Below are positions 26,227 to 35,406 of a stretch of DNA of 64,000 bases, piece after piece (position 1 is the stretch's first letter; each line of letters begins with the position of its first letter). The DNA comes from JBALVT01 sp036960305 (lineage in GTDB: Bacteria; Pseudomonadota; Gammaproteobacteria; Pseudomonadales; Halieaceae): positions 62,001 to 126,000 of the forward strand of contig JBALWA010000005.1 of assembly GCA_036960305.1 (NCBI GenBank), in the 5' to 3' direction. The translations under genes were made by a program, and so were the position numbers. The notes below the pieces were generated by a model that did not search any database, was not told where the DNA came from, and saw nothing but the letters and a program-made list of their open reading frames with translations.

Positions 26227-27462
26227 CTATCGCTTGTCGAAGGTGATATGCAGCTCTTTCAAACCACGCAATAACATATTCGGCCAATGGGTACCGGTAT
26301 TTTTCCCCGGTGCAAGCTGCCAGTTGCCCGTGCGTGCAATCAGGTGTTCGAAAGCCACGACCATTTCCTTACGGGCCAACTGCGCCCCAAGGCAAAAGTG
26401 CACGCCCCGACCAAAGGACAAGTTATCTCCCGCATTGTGCCGACAGACATCCACTCGCTCCGCATCGTCAAACACTCGCTCATCCCGATTGGCAGAAGCG
26501 TATCGAATCATCACCATAGCACCTTCGGGCAGTGCCGTACCGCCCAACTCGGTATCACGGGTTACCTTACGCCAGATACCGGCAGTCGGCGATTCGTACC
26601 GTACGATCTCCTCCACCGCATTGGGGATGAGGGACGGATCATCCTGCAATTTTTGCAACTGATCCGGGTGCTGTGCCAGTTCGTAAATACCACCGGCTAT
26701 CGCGGATGTTGTGGTCTCATTCCCCGCCACCAGCAACTGCTGCAGAATGCTCAAAATTTCCCCCATATCGAGCAGGCGGCCGTCATCGATACGGGCATGC
26801 GCGAGGTCGGAGATGATATTGTCCTGGGGTTCCTTTCGGCGCTCCTCAATCACGTTCTTAAAGTAACGCTGGTATTCCAGCACCAGCTTTGCATCTTCTA
26901 GCTGCTTATCGTGGTCTGCAAACTGGCTCAAGCGCGATGCACTGGCATCTGACCAGAGTTTGAACAAGCCGACATCAGACCGGGGTACACCCAGCTGGTC
27001 GGCGATCACATTCACTGGCAGCGGAATACAGAAACGGTTGAGCATGTCCACTTCACCGTCGTCAATCCAGCTGTCTATCAGCTCTGTCACCATCGCCTCG
27101 ATATACCCGGTCATGCCCTCCACTCGACTGTTAGAGAACACTTTATTGACCAGCGATCGATAGACACGGTGCCTGGGTGGATCCAGGGTCAGCAAGGTAT
27201 TCACCGTCTCGTACCCAGTCTCATACAGGGCGGCCGCCTCGGGGTTACTGGGCGGTACATTGAGGTCATCAGCAAAGTTACTGGAAAACAGCCCGGTATC
27301 AGCTAGCACCTTGCGCACGTCGTCATATCGACTGATCAGATAGATACCTGCTCCAGGCACTTCGTAAACCGGCGCCTCCTCTCTGGCGGCGGCATAGAAA
27401 TCGTAGGGGCACTCTATTACGCCCGCATCCATAAAGTCGTATTCTGCTACTGATTTAGTCAT
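26227..27462 (-). CDS. cytochrome P450
   Basis: 411 aa soluble bacterial P450. The oxygen-activating I-helix has AGNETTTSAI, the heme-binding loop is FGRGVHFCLG with thiolate ligand C357, and the preceding region with DPPRHRVYRSLVNKVF is typical of the CYP107/CYP125/CYP142 type. It hydroxylates a small hydrophobic molecule using O2 and electrons from a ferredoxin, which is not encoded nearby. It is the first gene of a unit with the zinc alcohol dehydrogenase. It diverges from the SDR operon across a 139-bp space with a palindrome near its middle. The terpene or steroid side-chain range is plausible but unproven. Confidence 0.93.
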   Translation of the reverse strand: MTKSVAEYDFMDAGVIECPYDFYAAAREEAPVYEVPGAGIYLISRYDDVRKVLADTGLFSSNFADDLNVPPSNPEAAALYETGYETVNTLLTLDPPRHRVYRSLVNKVFSNSRVEGMTGYIEAMVTELIDSWIDDGEVDMLNRFCIPLPVNVIADQLGVPRSDVGLFKLWSDASASRLSQFADHDKQLEDAKLVLEYQRYFKNVIEERRKEPQDNIISDLAHARIDDGRLLDMGEILSILQQLLVAGNETTTSAIAGGIYELAQHPDQLQKLQDDPSLIPNAVEEIVRYESPTAGIWRKVTRDTELGGTALPEGAMVMIRYASANRDERVFDDAERVDVCRHNAGDNLSFGRGVHFCLGAQLARKEMVVAFEHLIARTGNWQLAPGKNTGTHWPNMLLRGLKELHITFDKR

Positions 27463-27527
27463 GATAGTTGTCCGGCAGTTACTGGGTTTGACCCGATTTT
27501 GAAACCACCCTAACCCAGAAAAAAAAT

Positions 27528-27545
27528 ACAGTCAATATTGTTTGT
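27528..27545. promoter_or_regulatory. operator-like palindrome between the P450 and SDR operons
   Basis: ACAGTCAATATTGTTTGT matches its reverse complement at 14 of 18 positions, with the exact core CAATATTG. It lies in the divergent space, 66 bp from the P450 start and 56 bp from the SDR start, so it could control both. A TTGACT on the minus strand may be the P450 -35. Confidence 0.4.
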
Positions 27546-27601
27546 TTTTTCCGATTTTCCGTGATAAATTCACATCAAAATCAACCTAATAGGTGACAGC
27601 A

Positions 27602-28363
27602 ATGGATCTGGGATTAAAGGGAAAGAAAGCCATCATTACGGGTGGCACCCGCGGCATCGGCCGCGCCATCGCCGAACGACTGGCGGGTGAAGGCGCCGAC
27701 GTGGCCATCTGCGCGCGCAATTCGGAAGAAGTTGAGGCCACTGTCGCAGCCCTTAAAGCACTGGGTGTGAATGCCTCCGGTGCCGTTGTGGATGTCAGTG
27801 ATTGCGAAGCCTACCAGAGCTGGATTACCGCCACGGCTGCCGAACTGGGCGGCATCGATATTTTTGTGCCCAATGTCAGCGCTGGCGGTGGCCAGATGGG
27901 TGAGGAAGGCTGGCGTGCCAATTTTGAAATTGATCTGTTGGGCACCACACGCGGTATTGAGGCCGCCCTGCCCTTCCTGACAGCTTCTGAAGCCGGCGCC
28001 ATTGTCATTATCGCTACCACTGCCGCAGTAGAAACCTTTTTGGGGCCACAGCCCTACAATGCTATCAAGGCGGCCCTGATCACCCACGGCAAGCAACTGA
28101 GCCAGGCCCTGGCGGGCGATGGCATTCGCGTCAATTGTGTTTCACCGGGCCCGGTCTACTTCGCCGGTGGCGCCTGGGAATATATCGAACAGAATATGCC
28201 GGACCTCTACAATTCAACACTCGCCGACATCCCCAGCGGACGCATGGGCAGCCCGGCCGAAATAGCCAACACGGTTGCTTTCCTGGCAAGCCCCGCCGCA
28301 AGTCTCATTACCGGCGTCAATCTGGTTGCGGATGGCGGCTTCACCAAACGCGTTCAGCTGTGA
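27602..28363 (+). CDS. short-chain dehydrogenase/reductase
   Basis: 253 aa from the ATG at 27602, which has AGGTG six bases upstream; a GTG at 27593 lies inside that ribosome site. The classical SDR motifs are TGGTRGIG at about residues 12-19, a Pro-Asn-Val variant of the NNAG motif (FVPNVS), and catalytic Tyr-Lys in PYNAIKAAL. The C-terminus VNLVADGGFT is typical of the FabG-like class. It oxidises or reduces a hydroxyl or ketone group with NAD(P). It is the first gene of a seven-gene operon that continues to the E2 gene. Confidence 0.9.
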   Translation: MDLGLKGKKAIITGGTRGIGRAIAERLAGEGADVAICARNSEEVEATVAALKALGVNASGAVVDVSDCEAYQSWITATAAELGGIDIFVPNVSAGGGQMGEEGWRANFEIDLLGTTRGIEAALPFLTASEAGAIVIIATTAAVETFLGPQPYNAIKAALITHGKQLSQALAGDGIRVNCVSPGPVYFAGGAWEYIEQNMPDLYNSTLADIPSGRMGSPAEIANTVAFLASPAASLITGVNLVADGGFTKRVQL

Positions 28364-28370
28364 GTAGCAC

Positions 28371-29120
28371 ATGTCCAAAAGCGATCGCGTAGATGTCTAC
28401 CTCGTTGCGGGGGGCAAATACCACAATATAGATTACGCCCGACTGGAACTGTTAAAGCTGCTCGCTGAGCAGCCGCGGCTAAAAGTACAAGTCGGCGCCG
28501 ACTATTCTGACATCGATGCTATTTGTGGTGCCGACATCATCATTAGCTATACCTGTGATGTCATGCCTACCGCCAGCGAGACCGAGCGCCTGTGCGAACG
28601 CATGCGTGCCGGTGGCAAGTGGTTTGCCCTGCACGGTACCAACTCCATTTTGCGCTTCCTTGAGGATGGCCGGGTCGATGCGCCCCGAGAAAACGATGCC
28701 TTTATGGAATTGCTGGGTAGTCAGTTTCTCTCTCATCCCGAAATTGCGCCCTACGAAGTCGTCGCCAGTGATCCCGACCACCCCCTGGTGTCCGGAATCC
28801 CGCCTTTCACCGTCGATGATGAGTTGTACCTCAGTGTTTTTCACGGCGAGCATAAAATGCTGCTGCACACCCACTGGACAGGTGAAACCGAAAACTTCGT
28901 CGACAGCCAGTGGCAGCAAGATGACCCACGCGCCTGTATGTATCTGCACCCCTATGGCGAAGGCGAGGTGCTTTACTTGACCCTGGGGCACTGCCGGGGC
29001 AAGTACGATATGCAGCCCCATATAGAGGTCTATCCAGAACCCGAGTTCGGGGCATGGAAAACAGAAGAGTATTACGAATTATTGCGCCGCGGCATCTGCT
29101 GGGCCATGGGCACACTGTAA
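28371..29120 (+). CDS. ThuA-like protein
   Basis: 249 aa, a stand-alone ThuA domain (class I glutamine amidotransferase-like fold). Features include the N-terminal YHNIDYARLELLKLL, WFALHGTNSILRF, the conserved SHPEIAPYEV and the C-terminal RRGICWAMGTL. ThuA-type domains occur in sugar catabolism and in fusions to sugar dehydrogenases; the biochemical reaction is not settled. It starts 7 nt after the SDR stop and ends 10 nt before the acyl-CoA dehydrogenase. A second ThuA domain forms the N-terminus of the large protein at 21236-24706. Its presence in a CoA-thioester operon is unusual. Confidence 0.8.
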   Translation: MSKSDRVDVYLVAGGKYHNIDYARLELLKLLAEQPRLKVQVGADYSDIDAICGADIIISYTCDVMPTASETERLCERMRAGGKWFALHGTNSILRFLEDGRVDAPRENDAFMELLGSQFLSHPEIAPYEVVASDPDHPLVSGIPPFTVDDELYLSVFHGEHKMLLHTHWTGETENFVDSQWQQDDPRACMYLHPYGEGEVLYLTLGHCRGKYDMQPHIEVYPEPEFGAWKTEEYYELLRRGICWAMGTL

Positions 29121-29130
29121 GGTTTCGAAA

Positions 29131-30330
29131 ATGGATCTTGAATTCAGCCAAGAAGACCTCGCCTTCCAGGCAGAAGTGCGTGATTTCCTGCGCAGCGAAT
29201 TGCCGCCGCACATCAAGGAAGCGACCGAGCGCACACCAACCGTCTTTGTTGAAAAGGACGTTGCACTGGAGTGGCAGGCCATACTGGTAAAAAGGGGCTG
29301 GGCAGTACCTAACTGGCCGGTGGATTGGGGTGGCACGGACTGGAGCCCCAGCCAACGTTATATTTTCACCCGGGAGTGTTATCTGGCGGGCTGCCCCATG
29401 TTAATCCCGCTGGGGCTGGCCATGTTGGCACCCGTACTACTGGCTTTTGGTAGCGACCAGCAAAAGCAGACGTACCTACCCAAGATACTCAACGGCGAAC
29501 ACTATTGGTGCCAGGGCTATTCCGAGCCTGGTTCCGGATCCGATCTGGCCAGCCTGAAGCTGAAAGCACAGGCCAGCGGCGATCACTATCTTGTGAACGG
29601 CAGCAAATTGTGGACCACCCACGCACACCACGCCGACCATATTTTCTGCCTGGTTCGAACCGATGGCTCCGGGAGGCCTCAACAGGGCATCAGCTTTTTG
29701 CTGATTGACATGGCAACGCCAGGCGTCTCCGTCGAGCCCATCATCACCATGGCGGGTGACCACGAGGTCAACCAGGTGTTTTTCGATAACGTCAAAGTCC
29801 CCATGGAAAATCGCGTGGGTGAGGAAGGCCAGGGCTGGGAAATTGCCAAGTACCTGCTGCAGTTCGAGCGCGGCGGTGGCCTGTCTGCCCACTTGCGGCT
29901 ACGCCAGCTGCAACACCTCAAACACATCGTCGATGATATCAAAACCAATGATCCGTCCTTTGATGCCGATCGCCAGTTTGCCCGCAATATCGCGCGAATT
30001 GAGATTGATATCCGCGCCCTGGAAATGACCGAACTGCGCATTATGTCCGCCCTGTCCGAAGGCGGTGCCCCCGGCGCTGAGTCCTCTGTACTGAAAGTAA
30101 CGACCGTGGAAATTGAACAAAAAATTCACGAGCTTGCTGTCGATGCCATCGGCTACCACGGTCTGTCCGCCCCACCTGTAGCTCACCTGCTGGCGGACCA
30201 GGCCCGATTTGGACCCGAGTACGCCGCACCCGTTGTACCGGCTTATCTCAACGGGCGTGCTGCCTCCATTTTTGGTGGCTCACAGGAAATCCAACGCAAC
30301 ATCATCGCCAAGGCTGTTCTGGGCCTTTAA
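29131..30330 (+). CDS. acyl-CoA dehydrogenase
   Basis: 399 aa flavoprotein of normal family length. It starts MDLEFSQEDLAFQAEVRDFL, a common opening. FAD and substrate segments include WCQGYSEPGSGSDLASL and LWTTHAHHADHIFCLVRT, and the C-terminal bundle ends with FGGSQEIQRNIIAKAVLGL, the usual FAD-binding tail. It introduces a 2,3 double bond in an acyl-CoA; this subgroup often acts on branched or cyclic acyl-CoA. It sits between the ThuA-like and Rieske genes with gaps of 10 and 17 nt. Confidence 0.92.
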   Translation: MDLEFSQEDLAFQAEVRDFLRSELPPHIKEATERTPTVFVEKDVALEWQAILVKRGWAVPNWPVDWGGTDWSPSQRYIFTRECYLAGCPMLIPLGLAMLAPVLLAFGSDQQKQTYLPKILNGEHYWCQGYSEPGSGSDLASLKLKAQASGDHYLVNGSKLWTTHAHHADHIFCLVRTDGSGRPQQGISFLLIDMATPGVSVEPIITMAGDHEVNQVFFDNVKVPMENRVGEEGQGWEIAKYLLQFERGGGLSAHLRLRQLQHLKHIVDDIKTNDPSFDADRQFARNIARIEIDIRALEMTELRIMSALSEGGAPGAESSVLKVTTVEIEQKIHELAVDAIGYHGLSAPPVAHLLADQARFGPEYAAPVVPAYLNGRAASIFGGSQEIQRNIIAKAVLGL

Positions 30331-30347
30331 CCGGCCTAGCCTATCTA

Positions 30348-31511
30348 ATGCAAGCTGCCGCACTGGAACAGGAAGCCCACACCCTGCTGGACATGGTGGC
30401 GAACAAGCAGTGCACACTGGCGGAATCCATTCTGGAAATGGATGTCGCCGAATACAGTGATCCCAGTCGCTTCGAGCGGGAAAAATACACCCTGTTCCGG
30501 GATCACGCCCAGTTTGTCGGGCCAAGCTGCTTGCTCCCTGAAGCGGGTGACCACTTCGCCTTTGACGACACAGGTATCCCCTTGCTGGTAGTGCGCAAGG
30601 AGAACGGTAAGCTAGCGGCATATGTGAACATTTGTTCTCACCGGGGCGCGCCGCTGGCCCAGGGCTTCGGCAAGGCCCAGAAAGGCCGGCTATTGAGTTG
30701 CCCCTACCACGGCTGGCGTTATAACCTGAACGGCGAACTCACCGCCATCCCGCAGGGCAAGCAGGGTTTCGGCGATCTTGATCGCGCAGCACACGGTCTT
30801 CGACCTGTGCAGGTTGGCGAACGCGATGGCTGTATTTTTGTCATGCCGAACCCTGAACTCGGCTTTGACATTGAAGACACACTCGGCGGGCTGGGACCAC
30901 AACTGAGCGGCTTCGGTTTGTCGGATCACCACCTGCTTGGCACCAAGCGCGTGGAAACAGACATGAACTGGAAGCTCAACCTGGACACTTTCCAGGAGTT
31001 TTATCACTTCGACGCCCTGCACCCAGACACCATTGCCCAGATGAGCCACGGCAACATTTGCCACTACGAAAAATTTGGTCGCAATCACAGTATGAGTTCG
31101 CCGACACTACAGATTGACGAACTACGCCAGCAGGAGCCGCAGTACTGGCAACCCAGAAAGTATGTCTCCTTTGTCATCTACCTGTTTCCAAACACTGTCC
31201 TGTTTGTGGTCGAAGATCACTTCCAGACCTGGCGCGTGTATCCCCTGAGCCATAAGCGATCCGTGGTTTATCACAGCATGTACCTACCCGAACCACCAAA
31301 GAACGAAGCAGAGCGCATCGAGAAAGAAAACTATTTCCAGATGATCAACGACGTAGCCGTGACTGAAGACTATGCTCTGGTAGAGCGTATTCAGCGTGGC
31401 ATCAATGCCGACCTGGACCGAACCGTCATCATCGGTAGAAACGAACCCGGAGTACAGAATATGCACCGCCAGATTCAAGACATCATGAATACACACAGGA
31501 GACCAGCATGA
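30348..31511 (+). CDS. Rieske non-heme iron oxygenase, alpha subunit
   Basis: 387 aa. The Rieske cluster ligands are C96-x-H98 (CSHRG) and C118-x2-H121 (CPYHGW). The catalytic domain has MNWKLNLDTFQEFYHFDALH, matching the Asp/His/His iron site. It is the same general type as the oxygenase at 12534 but only moderately similar. It would mono- or dioxygenate a hydrophobic substrate. The ribosome site is weak; coupling to the upstream gene 17 nt away is likely. It overlaps the E1alpha gene by 4 nt, a firm sign that oxygenation and 2-oxoacid oxidation belong to one pathway. Confidence 0.9.
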   Translation: MQAAALEQEAHTLLDMVANKQCTLAESILEMDVAEYSDPSRFEREKYTLFRDHAQFVGPSCLLPEAGDHFAFDDTGIPLLVVRKENGKLAAYVNICSHRGAPLAQGFGKAQKGRLLSCPYHGWRYNLNGELTAIPQGKQGFGDLDRAAHGLRPVQVGERDGCIFVMPNPELGFDIEDTLGGLGPQLSGFGLSDHHLLGTKRVETDMNWKLNLDTFQEFYHFDALHPDTIAQMSHGNICHYEKFGRNHSMSSPTLQIDELRQQEPQYWQPRKYVSFVIYLFPNTVLFVVEDHFQTWRVYPLSHKRSVVYHSMYLPEPPKNEAERIEKENYFQMINDVAVTEDYALVERIQRGINADLDRTVIIGRNEPGVQNMHRQIQDIMNTHRRPA

Positions 31512-32494
31512 GCCTGGATAAACCGAGCCTGTTACGGGCCTACCGACAGATGAAGACCATACGTGAGTTCGAAGAACGCGCCCACGCCGAGATTATGAAC
31601 GGCCAAATTGCCGGCTTTACTCACCTGTACACCGGTCAGGAAGCCAATGCGGTTGGCATTTGCGAACACCTGTCCGGCGCCGACACCATCATATCCACCC
31701 ACCGCGGACACGGACACTGCATCGCCCGTGGTGCCGATGTAAAAGGCATGATGGCCGAACTCTGGGGCGCTGCAACAGGCCTCTGTAAGGGCAAGGGCGG
31801 CAGTATGCACATTGCCGATATGGAAAACGGTATCCTGGGTGCCAATGGTATCGTCGCCGGTGGCCCACCGATCTCAGTAGGCGCTGCGCTGGCGTGCAAA
31901 ATTCGTGGCAATAATAACGTGTCCGTGTCTTTTTCCGGGGATGGTTCGGTCAATCAGGGCACCTGTTTTGAGGCCATGAATATGGCCGTGGTACTGCAGG
32001 TACCCGCTATCTTCGTGATAGAGAATAACTACTATTCCGAACACACCTCCATCAAATATGCGGTGGGTTGCGACGACCTCAAAGCGCGTACAGAGGCCTT
32101 TGGCTTTCCGGTATTTGTCGCTGACGGTGCTGATTTTTTTGCGGTACACGAGGCTGCAGAAAAAGCCATTGCACACGCCCGTGCCGGCAACGGTCCCGCA
32201 GGCATATTCTGTGAGACCGGACGCTTTCATGGTCACTTCGTCGGCGACCCCCAGGGTTACCGTGCCGAGGGTGAACTGGACGATCTGCGGGCAAATTCAG
32301 ATTGCCTACAACACTTTCGCGCTCGGGTAGCAGAATTCGGCGATGTCAGCGACAGCGAACTGGACGCCATCGATGACGCTGTCATGGAACTGATCGAGGA
32401 AGCCGTCAGCGAAGCCCGGCAGGCGCCCCGCCCGAATGTCGCGGATGTCGATACCGACGTTTACATTAACTACAACAACCAGGGAGGTGCGTGA
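31508..32494 (+). CDS. thiamine-diphosphate-dependent 2-oxoacid/acetoin dehydrogenase E1 alpha
   Basis: 328 aa E1 alpha of the acetoin dehydrogenase/pyruvate dehydrogenase type. The thiamine diphosphate motif runs from GDGSVNQG to IENNYY. AGFTHLYTGQEANAVGI and HRGHGHCIARGADVKGMMAEL are typical of the acetoin branch. With E1 beta it decarboxylates a 2-oxoacid or cleaves an acetoin-like substrate and passes the acyl group to E2. GGAG precedes the ATG, and it overlaps the Rieske gene by 4 nt. The substrate may be a product of the neighbouring oxygenase rather than acetoin. Confidence 0.92.
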   Translation: MSLDKPSLLRAYRQMKTIREFEERAHAEIMNGQIAGFTHLYTGQEANAVGICEHLSGADTIISTHRGHGHCIARGADVKGMMAELWGAATGLCKGKGGSMHIADMENGILGANGIVAGGPPISVGAALACKIRGNNNVSVSFSGDGSVNQGTCFEAMNMAVVLQVPAIFVIENNYYSEHTSIKYAVGCDDLKARTEAFGFPVFVADGADFFAVHEAAEKAIAHARAGNGPAGIFCETGRFHGHFVGDPQGYRAEGELDDLRANSDCLQHFRARVAEFGDVSDSELDAIDDAVMELIEEAVSEARQAPRPNVADVDTDVYINYNNQGGA

Positions 32495-32496
32495 TC

Positions 32497-33501
32497 ATGC
32501 CCCAAAAAACAATGCGAGATGCGATCAACGAAGCCCTGCATCAGGAAATGGCCGCCGACGATTCAGTCTTTGTCATCGGTGAAGATGTTGCCGGCGGAAA
32601 TGGCTCCGATGGCACCATAGGCTGCGCCGGTGGTGTATTTGGTGTCACCAGCGGTCTCTACGAAAAATTCGGGCCACTGCGTTGTATTGACACCCCCATA
32701 TCGGAATCAGCGATTGTGGGCGCCGCCGCTGGCGCCGCTCTGGTCGGCATGCGGCCGGTAGCAGAGATCATGTTCTCCGACTTTATCGGCGTATGCATGG
32801 ATCAGATCGTCAACCAGATGGCCAAGTTCCGCTATATGTTTGGCGGTAAGACCCGCTGTCCTGCGGTTATCCGTTTTGCCACCGGCGCCGGCTTCAGTGC
32901 AGCGGCACAGCACAGCCAGACCATGTATCAGATGATGACGGCGGTACCCGGCCTCAAGGTGGTCATCCCCTCCAATGCCTACGACGCCAAGGGCTTGTTG
33001 ATTAGCGCCATTCGTGACGATGACCCGGTATTGTTCTTCGAGCCCAAGGCCTTGTATCAGGAATCCTGCGAAGTACCGGACGAGTCCTACACTATCCCCT
33101 TCGGGGAAGCCGCCATGCCACGTGAGGGCGACGATGTCACTGTCGTGGCCTTTGGTCAGATGGTCGGCAGGGCCATGGCCGCGATAGATGCACTGGAGGC
33201 CCAGGGTATCAGCTGTGACCTGATCGACCCACGCACCACATCGCCTCTGGACAGCGCCACAATCCTGGAGAGTGTGGAAGCGACCGGCCGACTGGTAGTC
33301 GTTGATGAATCTCCACCCCGCTGTGGTTTAACGGCAGATATTGCCGCTATGGCAGCCGATCGGGCCTTCCATTCCCTGAAAGCTCCCATCAAACAGGTCT
33401 GTGCACCACACAGCCCGGTGCCTTTCTCTACCGATTTGGAAGCTGCCTACCTGCCCTCGGCCGAAAAAATCCAGGCCGCTATCCAGGAGACGCTGCGATG
33501 A
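32497..33501 (+). CDS. 2-oxoacid/acetoin dehydrogenase E1 beta
   Basis: 334 aa from the ATG at 32497, which has GGAGG nine bases upstream; a GTG at 32491 is less likely. It begins with the transketolase-type pyrimidine domain (GEDVAGGNGSDG, then RCIDTPISESAIVGAAAGAALVG) and ends with the transketolase C-terminal domain (VVVDESPPRCG). This is the usual E1 beta layout and length. It forms the active heterotetramer with E1 alpha, contributing the Glu that activates thiamine diphosphate. It starts 2 nt after E1 alpha and overlaps E2 by 4 nt. Confidence 0.93.
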   Translation: MPQKTMRDAINEALHQEMAADDSVFVIGEDVAGGNGSDGTIGCAGGVFGVTSGLYEKFGPLRCIDTPISESAIVGAAAGAALVGMRPVAEIMFSDFIGVCMDQIVNQMAKFRYMFGGKTRCPAVIRFATGAGFSAAAQHSQTMYQMMTAVPGLKVVIPSNAYDAKGLLISAIRDDDPVLFFEPKALYQESCEVPDESYTIPFGEAAMPREGDDVTVVAFGQMVGRAMAAIDALEAQGISCDLIDPRTTSPLDSATILESVEATGRLVVVDESPPRCGLTADIAAMAADRAFHSLKAPIKQVCAPHSPVPFSTDLEAAYLPSAEKIQAAIQETLR

Positions 33502-34697
33502 GCGACATCTACCCCATCGCCATCCCCAAGTGGGGCATCGAAATGGTGGAAGGCACCATCAACAGCTGGATGAAACAAACTGGCGACAATGTCAGCAAGG
33601 GCGACGAGATTCTGGAAATTGAGTCGGACAAAATTATCAATGCCTGGGAAGCGCCAGCCGATGGCATCCTGCGCCGACAACTGGTTGAGGAGGGCGATGT
33701 GCGCTCGGTGGGCCAATTGTTGGGCATCATCGCGGCAGCAGATGTCGACGAAGAGAGTATTGACGCGTTCATCCAAAATTTCGGCGAAGACAAGGCCGAC
33801 GCCCCGGCAGCCGCTGCAGCACCCGCCGCATCCACTGCCGTTGCAGAGCCTGCGGCAGCTATCAGCGAGACAAGCAAGCGCACCAACCCCGTTGTTCGTC
33901 GCCTGGCTGAGGAGTTAGGTGTCGATCTTGACACGCTGACCGGTACCGGTCGCAACGGCAGAATAACCCAGGACGATGTTAAAGCCGCCGTTAGCCAGAG
34001 CGCAGGCGACACCGCCGCTGTAGCTGCCAGCGGTGTGGACATTGAACCGTTTTCTGCCACCCGAAAAACCATTGCCCAGCGCTTGAGTAAGGCCAAGCAG
34101 GAGATCCCCCACTACTACCTGAGTGTCGAGTGGGAAATTGACGCACTGGTTCGCCAGCGTGCGAAACTGAATGAAGCGGGCGGGCAGAAAGTATCCCTCA
34201 ACGACTTGATCGTACACTGCGTGGGCAAGGCCTTGATGGCAGAACCGCGCGTGAATATCAATGTCATCGACAACGCCGTACACCGGTTTCACCAGGCCAA
34301 CGTCGCGGTAGCAGTCGCCACGGATGAGGGTTTGTTCCCGGTCACCCTGCGTGCAGTCGAAACCCTGTCGCCCGCCGACATCGCAGCGGCAACCGCTGAA
34401 CTGGCCGAACGCGCGCGCAGTGGAAAACTGGAAAAGTCCGACATCAGCGACGGCTCATTTACAGTGTCCAATCTTGGGATGTACGGTATCGACCAGTTCA
34501 CGGCAATCATCAATCCGCCCATGGGGGCCATTCTGGCGCTGGGTGCGGCAACTGAGAAAGCCGTGGTCAGAAACGGTGAAGTGGTTGTGGCCACGGTGCT
34601 GAACGCCACATTGTCCTGTGACCACAGAGCCATCGATGGTGCAGTAGGTGCCAGCTTTCTTGCAGCGCTCAAGAAAGCACTCGATGAAATAGCCTAG
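33498..34697 (+). CDS. dihydrolipoamide acyltransferase (E2)
   Basis: 399 aa with a single lipoyl domain (about residues 1-78, lipoyl-lysine K45 in EIESDKI), an Ala/Pro-rich linker, a peripheral subunit-binding domain (about 128-165, RLAEELGVDLDTLTGTGRNG) and the acyltransferase domain with catalytic H376 in SCDHRAIDG. It moves the acyl group from E1 to CoA. No E3 (dihydrolipoamide dehydrogenase) gene is in the window, so the housekeeping E3 presumably completes the complex. It is the last gene of the seven-gene operon that starts at 27602. Confidence 0.94.
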   Translation: MSDIYPIAIPKWGIEMVEGTINSWMKQTGDNVSKGDEILEIESDKIINAWEAPADGILRRQLVEEGDVRSVGQLLGIIAAADVDEESIDAFIQNFGEDKADAPAAAAAPAASTAVAEPAAAISETSKRTNPVVRRLAEELGVDLDTLTGTGRNGRITQDDVKAAVSQSAGDTAAVAASGVDIEPFSATRKTIAQRLSKAKQEIPHYYLSVEWEIDALVRQRAKLNEAGGQKVSLNDLIVHCVGKALMAEPRVNINVIDNAVHRFHQANVAVAVATDEGLFPVTLRAVETLSPADIAAATAELAERARSGKLEKSDISDGSFTVSNLGMYGIDQFTAIINPPMGAILALGAATEKAVVRNGEVVVATVLNATLSCDHRAIDGAVGASFLAALKKALDEIA

Positions 34698-34801
34698 TGA
34701 GCAAGTTTGGCCTTTAAAGCGCGCCAGCGGCACTGTCACTGGTAAATACCAGCCAATTCCCGTTAAACTGTTAGCCCCACAAACACTAGGAGCGAACTAC
34801 G

Positions 34802-35374
34802 ATGATCAACCTATTTCCCCGCAGCAGCCTTGGACCTTTCCTTGCCGCGCTGATGTTCGCGCTGGCGCTGCCAGCCCAGGCAGATGGCACCGGCTTTTTC
34901 CTTGCTGGTGGACTGAACTTCAATGCCATAGACGACACTTTCGACAAGGATAATTTCAGCCCCCCGGAATCCATCGAATCCGCCTTCGACGACAGCAGTG
35001 AGGGGTTCAACCTCGGCGGAGGTTGGCGTTTCAATAAGTGGCTTGCTATAGATGCAGCCTACTGGGACTTCGGTGAGTATCGTTCCGATCGCGACGACAT
35101 TACTGGCGAGAAAGACTACCTGGATGCCACTGTCATCACGCTCGGTGGCATTGCGTCAGTACCGTTGTGGATTTTCGATATCTACGCCCGTGGCGGTGCC
35201 GCATTTTGGGACCTGGAAGGTGACCGCTTTAAAGACGATGGCACTGACCTGTATTACGGCGTCGGCGCTGCCCTCAATATTTTCGGCAGCCTGGACATCT
35301 ATCTTGAAGCGGTACGTTTCGACATGGAATCGGATATCGACAGCGTCGGTTTAGGATTGCGCTATACATTCTGA
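34802..35374 (+). CDS. small outer-membrane beta-barrel protein
   Basis: 190 aa with a clear signal peptide (cleavage near ...LPAQA|D), then alternating strands in an eight-stranded OmpA/OmpW-like barrel pattern. FFLAGGLNFNAIDDTF opens the first strand, and the C-terminal strand is GLGLRYTF with a terminal Phe, the signal for the BAM machine. TAGGAG is 8 nt before the ATG. It may have its own promoter in the 104-bp gap after E2; no clear -35/-10 was seen. The function is unknown; passive uptake or surface stability are the usual roles. Confidence 0.82.
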   Translation: MINLFPRSSLGPFLAALMFALALPAQADGTGFFLAGGLNFNAIDDTFDKDNFSPPESIESAFDDSSEGFNLGGGWRFNKWLAIDAAYWDFGEYRSDRDDITGEKDYLDATVITLGGIASVPLWIFDIYARGGAAFWDLEGDRFKDDGTDLYYGVGAALNIFGSLDIYLEAVRFDMESDIDSVGLGLRYTF

Positions 35375-35406
35375 TCGCAATCATGAAATGAACCCTCGCT
35401 TTTTTG

